The notes below the pieces were generated by a model. The model saw nothing but the letters and a program-made list of their open reading frames with translations, was not told the DNA's origin and searched no databases. Below are positions 59,170 to 64,000 of a DNA stretch of 64,000 nt, one piece after another. The position numbers were made by a program, and so were the translations under genes. This stretch comes from Paenibacillus_T sp033239625. GTDB taxonomy: Bacteria; Bacillota; Bacilli; Paenibacillales; Paenibacillaceae. The first letter of the stretch is position 1. Every line of letters begins with the position of its first letter. The stretch spans positions 62,001-126,000 of the forward strand of contig NZ_BTCK01000015.1 in assembly GCF_033239625.1 (NCBI RefSeq), in the 5' to 3' direction.

Positions 59170-61851
59170 TCAATTCCGAAGCGGCTTGCCGGTTTCGAGC
59201 ATGTAACGCATCCGCTGCTGTGTCAGCGGCTCGCCGAGCAGTGCCAGAAACGCCTCGCATTCAAGATCGAGCAAATACTGCTCGCTTACTTCTGCACCAG
59301 GCGCCGCATCACCGCCGGCGATGACATGAGCGAGCTTCGAGGCGATTCGCGCATCGTGTGCGCTAATATAGCCGCCGCGCTTCATCGAATCGACGGCGAG
59401 CAGCAGGATTGCTTTGCCCTCTCGGCCAGCGATGGGGATGCGGGCGTTCGGATCAGGTGCGGTGTAGCCCGCTTGATCAAGTGCAAGCACCGCTCGTTTG
59501 GCCTCGGCGATACGTGCGTCCTGCCGGGCGATAACGGTATCCTGTGGCCGCTTGAAGCCGAGCGAAGCTGCTTCATAGCCGCTTGTCGTTGTCTTCGCCA
59601 TCGCAATCGTCTCGAACAGCGGCACCAACTGCTCGTGGAGTGAGCCAGCGTGCCTCGTTGTTGCACGGGAGGCGGCCATGATCGCAGCTTCCTTGCATCC
59701 GCCACCGGCCGGGATTAGACCAACACCAGTTTCAACGAGTCCGTAATACGTCTCCGGCGAGAATATAATCTGGTCCGCAGGCAGGCACGCCTCAACGCCT
59801 CCGCCGAGTGTCATTCGATGCGGCGCTGCAACGACAGGCCGGTCGAGTCTCTTCAGCCGGAGCATGCTGTCCTGGAACGTTCGGATGATTTCCTCAACCT
59901 CATCCCATTCGCCGCTCTGCGCTTCCATGAGCAGCAGCATCAGGTTCGCGCCGACGCAGAAGTTCCGCCCCTCGTTCGCGAGAACTAGACCACGCCAATT
60001 GCGGCCAACCTCCTCTGCCGACCGTCTGATCGCACTCAAAATATCTGCGCCGATCGCATTGTTCTGCGAGTGGAACTCCAAGCATGCGACATCATCCCCC
60101 AAGTCGATGAGGCTGGCGCCTGTGTTGCTGAACACCGTGCGCCCTGATGATTTGAGCGCGGCGAGCGAGATGGAATCCGGCGGCTCTTGAAGCTCCCGGT
60201 ATCGACCGTCTGAGACATATAGACGGGTTAAGCCCTCCTGCTGATAGAAGGTCCGATTGCCCGCAGCCAGCCAGTCTGCTACCCATGCAGGGATCTCGTC
60301 GCCTTCGGCTTTCATGCGGTTGACGGTTCGTTCAACGCCGAGCGAATCCCAGAGCGCGAATGGACCAAGCTCCCAGTTGAAGCCCCACTCCATCGCGCGG
60401 TCAATATCGACGATATTGTCGGCGATGACGCCGACTTGACGAGCTGCGTACAGCAGCGTCCTCTTCAGCGAGTGCCACGCGAACAACGCGTACCGAACAT
60501 CCTTCGGCAGGGCGGCTGGTGATGGCGGAGCGCTGGCTGCTGCGTTAGGTGAAGCGGCCTTTGAAGAGGCGTTGGTTGAAGCTGCGTCGGCTGGAGCTGG
60601 GATCGGTTCTGCGATTCCCGTAATGGATGCGGTCTCGCCGTTAGATTGCGGTTGTTGTTGCTGAGTGCCAGCATTAGGTGCGGCAGGTGTCTGCGACTCA
60701 GGTGACAGTGAAGCGGCATGTGCCGCGGGATTCAAAGGGCTGATCGGGATGATTGGCGCTTTCCATACCCCAGCGAGCAGCGCTTGCGCCTTGGCTCCCG
60801 CTCCCTTGGCCGCTTTGGAAGCGTCGATAATCGGCGACGATACTTTGGCGGCCGGCGCATATTCATGCGTTTGGAGCGAGAGGGCCTCAATCTCGCGGCG
60901 GCCGGAGGCGGAACGCTGCTTGCGGTAGAAGCCTCCGCCGCTTTTTTCACCGAGACGACCTTCTGCAACCAATCGTTCCAACACTGGCGGCCGCCTGAAC
61001 ACACTCGCATCTTCAGGGTCGCTGCTGCGCTCCCGCACATTGTCGACGACATGCAGCAGCGTATCGAGTCCAACGAGATCGAGCATGCGGAAGGTCGCCG
61101 TCTTAGGCCGGCCAATCGCTGGCCCCGTCAGCGCGTCAACCTCTTCCACGGTAAGGCCGAACCGCTCCTGTTCCTCAAGCGTGACCATCATGCCATACGT
61201 GCCGATTCGGTTCGCAATGAAGTTCGGCGTATCCTTCGCCACGACAACCCCTTTGCCCAGCTGGCGCTCGCACACCTCGGTCAGCCGGAGCAGCGCGGAG
61301 GCGTCCGTGTCTGGCGTCGGGACGATTTCAACCAGCTTCATGTACCGTGGCGGATTGAAGAAATGCGTCGCCATAAAATGCTGCCGGAAGTCGCTGCTTC
61401 TTCCATCTGTCAGTTCGGTCACCGACAGGCCCGACGTATTCGTGCTGACCAGCGAGCCAAGGGCGCGGTTCCGTTCGATAATGTCGAGCACATTGCGCTT
61501 AATGTCCTGTCGCTCGGTGACGGCTTCGACGATCCATTCCGCATCGGCAAGAACAGCCGCATCATCCTCCAGGCAGGCGGGACTGATGCGGTTCGCGAAG
61601 GCCGCATCGTAGAGCGCGGCCGGCTTGGATGTCTTGAGCTTGGCGATAGCGGTATTCGCCAGCCGCCGCCGCACCTCGGGACGCTCGAGCGTCAGTCCCG
61701 CCTTCTCCTCCTCTGGCGTCAATGCACGCGGCGCAATGTCGAGCAGCGTGACACGCATCCCCGCATTCGCGAGATGGCCTGCAATCGCCGCCCCCATCAC
61801 GCCGGAGCCGATTACCGCCGCACGGCGAATCGGTCGATCGGAATGTCTCAC
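59170..61851 (-). CDS. fadN: 3-hydroxyacyl-CoA dehydrogenase / enoyl-CoA hydratase FadN, long form
   Basis: 893 residues from a GTG at 61851 with AAGGAGGGG upstream. It combines the hydration and dehydrogenation steps of beta-oxidation. The NAD-binding motif AAVIGSGVMGAAIAGHLANA opens a 3-hydroxyacyl-CoA dehydrogenase domain (AFANRISPACLEDD, TNTSGLSVTELTDGR), a second helical HCDH domain lies at about 475-560, and an enoyl-CoA hydratase domain (GRNFCVGANLMLLL, GGGVEACLPADQI) at about 600-830. B. subtilis FadN is about 790 residues. The excess is largely a Pro/Ala/Ser/Asn/Gln-rich insert at about 377-447 between dehydrogenase sub-domains. Confidence 0.93.
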   Translation of the reverse strand: MRHSDRPIRRAAVIGSGVMGAAIAGHLANAGMRVTLLDIAPRALTPEEEKAGLTLERPEVRRRLANTAIAKLKTSKPAALYDAAFANRISPACLEDDAAVLADAEWIVEAVTERQDIKRNVLDIIERNRALGSLVSTNTSGLSVTELTDGRSSDFRQHFMATHFFNPPRYMKLVEIVPTPDTDASALLRLTEVCERQLGKGVVVAKDTPNFIANRIGTYGMMVTLEEQERFGLTVEEVDALTGPAIGRPKTATFRMLDLVGLDTLLHVVDNVRERSSDPEDASVFRRPPVLERLVAEGRLGEKSGGGFYRKQRSASGRREIEALSLQTHEYAPAAKVSSPIIDASKAAKGAGAKAQALLAGVWKAPIIPISPLNPAAHAASLSPESQTPAAPNAGTQQQQPQSNGETASITGIAEPIPAPADAASTNASSKAASPNAAASAPPSPAALPKDVRYALFAWHSLKRTLLYAARQVGVIADNIVDIDRAMEWGFNWELGPFALWDSLGVERTVNRMKAEGDEIPAWVADWLAAGNRTFYQQEGLTRLYVSDGRYRELQEPPDSISLAALKSSGRTVFSNTGASLIDLGDDVACLEFHSQNNAIGADILSAIRRSAEEVGRNWRGLVLANEGRNFCVGANLMLLLMEAQSGEWDEVEEIIRTFQDSMLRLKRLDRPVVAAPHRMTLGGGVEACLPADQIIFSPETYYGLVETGVGLIPAGGGCKEAAIMAASRATTRHAGSLHEQLVPLFETIAMAKTTTSGYEAASLGFKRPQDTVIARQDARIAEAKRAVLALDQAGYTAPDPNARIPIAGREGKAILLLAVDSMKRGGYISAHDARIASKLAHVIAGGDAAPGAEVSEQYLLDLECEAFLALLGEPLTQQRMRYMLETGKPLRN

Positions 61852-61903
61852 GTTGGCCCCTCCTTTTTCTACCCTCCTGTGTCCTCCCTGTTAGGGAGGA
61901 TTG

Positions 61904-62822
61904 CAGGGGCTTTGCCCCTGCGACCCCGTTAAGGTGGTAGGGGCTCTGCCCCTTGTAACCCCGATTTGGGATAGGGGTTGCCCCCCTTACAACCCGACCA
62001 GGGGATAGGGGCTCTGCCCCTTGTAACCCCAATAGTCAAACATCTAAATCAACTTCCACTTCCTCTACCCACCCAAACCCTCCCTGCAAGGGAGGGCCCC
62101 AAAGGTCCTGTGACCTCTGGACTCCTCACAAGGACGCAACTTTGACTACTTGGGAACGTATGCCCGCTCTTGCCGCGCCCGCGCGGCAAAGCTCTTTGAT
62201 CAATGTGCCTAATAATGTTTCAGCGTTCGCATACTTTGTTCTTTCGTGTTCACCTGTCTCCGCCCATTGATGGTACTCGACAACCTTCTTGGGGCTTCGC
62301 CCCTTTGAAACCTATTGATTTATGCCTCTGAATGTGTGCCCGCTCTTGCCGCGCCCGCGCGGCAAAGCTCTGTGATCAATGTGCCTAGTAACGTTTCAAC
62401 CGTCGCATACTTTGTTCTTTCGTGTCCGCCTGTCTCCGCCCATTGATGGTACTCGACAGGCAGCCCTCTTGGGGCTTCGCCCCTTTGGACTCCAGTGATT
62501 CATACCAACATAGGATTCCTAGGGCTTTGCCCTTGGGACCTCTTTCATTCCTCTACCCACCCGAACCCTCCCTGCAAGGGAGGGCCCCAAAGGTCGTAAG
62601 CGTGTGCTCCCGATGTGGTTTCCTCGCGGAAACCTTTACCTCTGGACTCCTCACAAGGACGCGCCTTTGACTACTTGGGAACGCATGCCCGCTCTTGCCG
62701 CGCCTGCGCGGGCAAAGCTCTGTGATCAATGTGCCTAGTAACGTTTCAGCGTCGCATACTTTGTTCTTTCGTATCCGCCTGTCTCCGCCCCTTGATGGTA
62801 CTCGACAGCAGCCCTCTTGGGC
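61904..62822. repeat. Composite GC-rich dispersed repeats, 62-kb field
   Basis: The field starts with GGGGCTCTGCCCC-type hairpins at 61904, 61939 and 62007. There are two ACCCACCCAAACCCTCCCTGCAAGGGAGGG elements in parts, at 62066-62136 and 62554-62670; the second carries about 40 extra bases. Three copies of a roughly 150-bp unit follow, at 62161-62308, 62337-62487 and 62686-62822. Each runs from CCCGCTCTTGCCGCG to GGTACTCGACA and usually ends in CTTGGGGCTTCGCCCC. The modules match those at 30.2 and 36.3 kb. No gene is supported between 61852 and 63083. Confidence 0.82.
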
Positions 62823-62841
62823 TTGAGCTGATCCTATTAAA

Positions 62842-63030
62842 GCCGTAACGAACCTCAGCGTCGCTAAACGCCCCTGTAAAGCTCGATTTGTGCTGCAAGG
62901 AACTCATTTGGCGCTATTTGGTTGGAATTAGGACTTCTTGCGAGAAGATTAATAAAATAAGAGCATCTGAGGTCGTTAGATTTTGCGGGAGCGAAGTTGC
63001 TGCAAATAGCGTTACCTCGGTTCGTTAGAA
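62842..63030. repeat. TAACGAACCTC / GAGGTTCGTTA-type inverted repeats
   Basis: GTAACGAACCTCAG (near 62845) recurs in inverted orientation as CTGAGGTCGTTAG (near 62968) and CCTCGGTTCGTTAG (near 63016). No gene is visible; the stretch between the composite repeats and the Fe-S oxidoreductase stop is otherwise featureless. Confidence 0.45.
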
Positions 63031-63083
63031 AGGAGGGTGATACGCAATCCCCTGCGGGGTACCTAGCGGGACCTCGCCCTTTG

Positions 63084-64000
63084 TCACTTACCGCAGACGG
63101 ATTCGGCGAGGAGTTCGGCGACGTCGCGGGCAGAGACGGTGTCGCGTTCGAGCTGGCGGAGGCCGTCCTCCATCATGGTGAGGCAATACGGGCAGCCGGA
63201 GCCGATGATTTCGGGTTCGGTAGCGAGCGCTTGGGTTACGCGGGCGACGTTGACGCGGACGCCGGCTTTTTCCTCCATCCACATCATGCCGCCGCCAGCA
63301 CCGCAGCACATCGCGTTGCGCCCGGAGCGCTCCATCTCGACGATCGATACACCAGGGACGGCCCGCAGAATGCGCCGTGGTGCCGCATACGAACCGTTAT
63401 ACCGGCCCATATAGCAGGAATCGTGGTAGACGACGCGCGCCTCGACCGTTTTGACCGGACGCAGCCGCCCCTCATCCAGCAGCTGCGTCAGCAGCTCCGT
63501 ATGATGGATGACCTCCACATCTGCCGGCAAGCCAAAATCAATGTACTCGTTGCGCATCGCATGAAACGTGTGCGGGCACGCGGTGACAATCTGGCGGATG
63601 CTGTAGCGCTCGATCGTTTCAATGTTGTCTGCGCACAGTTCTTGAAACAACAGCTCATTGCCGAGCCTGCGCGGCGTATCGCCGGAGTTGCGTTCCTCCG
63701 CGCCGAGCGTCGCGAAGCGAACGCCTGCCGCGTCGAGCAGCTGCACGAGCGCGAACAACACCTTGCGGCTCCGCACATCATAAGCCCCCATCGAGCCTGC
63801 CCAGATGACCCAGTCGGGCCGCTCTCCCCGCTTCTCATATTCGCGTACCGTTTCGACCGTTATGCCGGTCTGCTCTTTGCACGCATCCATCCATGCGGCA
63901 CGGTCTGCACGCGGCAGTCCCCATGGGTTGCCTTGACGCTCGATATTTTGCATCGCGCGCTGCCCTTCGGCAGGCAGGCGGCCTTCCATCAGGACGAGAT
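63084..64000 (-). CDS. Fe-S oxidoreductase, FadF/YwjF-like, N-terminus beyond window
   Basis: The frame is open from the stop at 63084 to the window edge (at least 305 codons). It carries two CCG (cysteine-rich) domains of heterodisulfide-reductase type: an ACPHTFHAMRNEY segment, VVYHDSCYMGRYN, MCCGAGGGMMWMEE and GSGCPYCLTMMEDGL. In B. subtilis the Fe-S oxidoreductase FadF (YwjF), about 700 residues, belongs to the fatty-acid degradation regulon. Its presence next to the fad operon suggests it links electron transfer flavoprotein to the quinone pool. A glycolate-oxidase-like homologue is less likely given the context. Confidence 0.85.
   Translation of the reverse strand, partial: LVLMEGRLPAEGQRAMQNIERQGNPWGLPRADRAAWMDACKEQTGITVETVREYEKRGERPDWVIWAGSMGAYDVRSRKVLFALVQLLDAAGVRFATLGAEERNSGDTPRRLGNELLFQELCADNIETIERYSIRQIVTACPHTFHAMRNEYIDFGLPADVEVIHHTELLTQLLDEGRLRPVKTVEARVVYHDSCYMGRYNGSYAAPRRILRAVPGVSIVEMERSGRNAMCCGAGGGMMWMEEKAGVRVNVARVTQALATEPEIIGSGCPYCLTMMEDGLRQLERDTVSARDVAELLAESVCGK

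Noticed and set aside
60718..61932. 404-codon plus-strand frame opposite fadN
   Set aside because: Antisense shadow with Arg/His-rich composition; fadN motifs are on the minus strand.

Overview
The window looks like a chromosomal segment of a spore-forming Firmicute of the Paenibacillaceae (Paenibacillus or Cohnella type). The evidence is moderate GC, strong AGGAGG-type ribosome binding sites, sigma-A promoters, a Bacillus-type AraR operator (TTGTACGTACAA), CsoR sites and a cre-like site, and Bacillus-style gene sets (fadN-fadA-fadE, yneF, yfmR, csoR/copA/copZ). No rRNA, tRNA, intact insertion sequence, prophage or CRISPR array was found. All gene names rest on motif recognition, not on database searches.

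Layout. 0-13 kb: a partial LysR regulator divergent from a dapA-family lyase; an IclR regulator; a membrane-anchored alpha/beta hydrolase; a helical-domain/superoxide dismutase fusion; an orphan Fur-box promoter driving a C-rich transcript (candidate iron-responsive sRNA); folE, a yneF-like gene and a lepB-rnhA-queG group; DUF402 and GNAT genes; sodA; and a Tyr/Gly- and proline-rich surface-type protein. 13-20 kb: a flavin reductase, a zinc-ribbon membrane protein paired with an HtrA-like protease, and araD with its repressor araR. 20-28 kb: a copper-efflux locus (csoR, copA, a His/Met-rich lipoprotein, copZ), galU, an HssRS-like two-component system and trxB. 28-37 kb: small genes, a 2-hydroxyacid dehydrogenase, a YfmR/Uup-type ABC-F ATPase, a DUF3153-like lipoprotein, a GAF/NarL-type regulator/histidine kinase operon, and a 1.4-kb repeat field. 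37-50 kb: the fermentative genes adhE-pflB-pflA, fumC, pilM with a pilN stub, a KDPG aldolase, methionine aminopeptidase and a secreted arabinanase. 50-64 kb: the metNPQ transporter with a non-standard metN start, small genes, then a fatty-acid beta-oxidation operon (fadN-fadA-fadE-lcfA-thioesterase), a 1.2-kb repeat field and the end of a FadF-like Fe-S oxidoreductase.

How the genes fit together. Regulators often sit beside their targets: AraR operators precede araD and araR, and the arabinanase 30 kb away would supply arabinose. CsoR sites lie inside the csoR and copA promoters. The GAF/regulator/kinase operon lies next to the anaerobic pyruvate genes and may sense anaerobic conditions, though this is inference. 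The fad genes form an almost complete acyl-CoA oxidation pathway.

The most unusual content is intergenic. At least four, probably five, intergenic regions carry tandem arrays with a period close to 51 bp, including one with 12 units in exact 51-bp phase. There is also an array of five hairpins between the DUF402 gene and lepB, dispersed GTTCAAAAAGT inverted repeats, and composite GC-rich repeats. With the Fur-box sRNA candidate these are the best leads for new biology.
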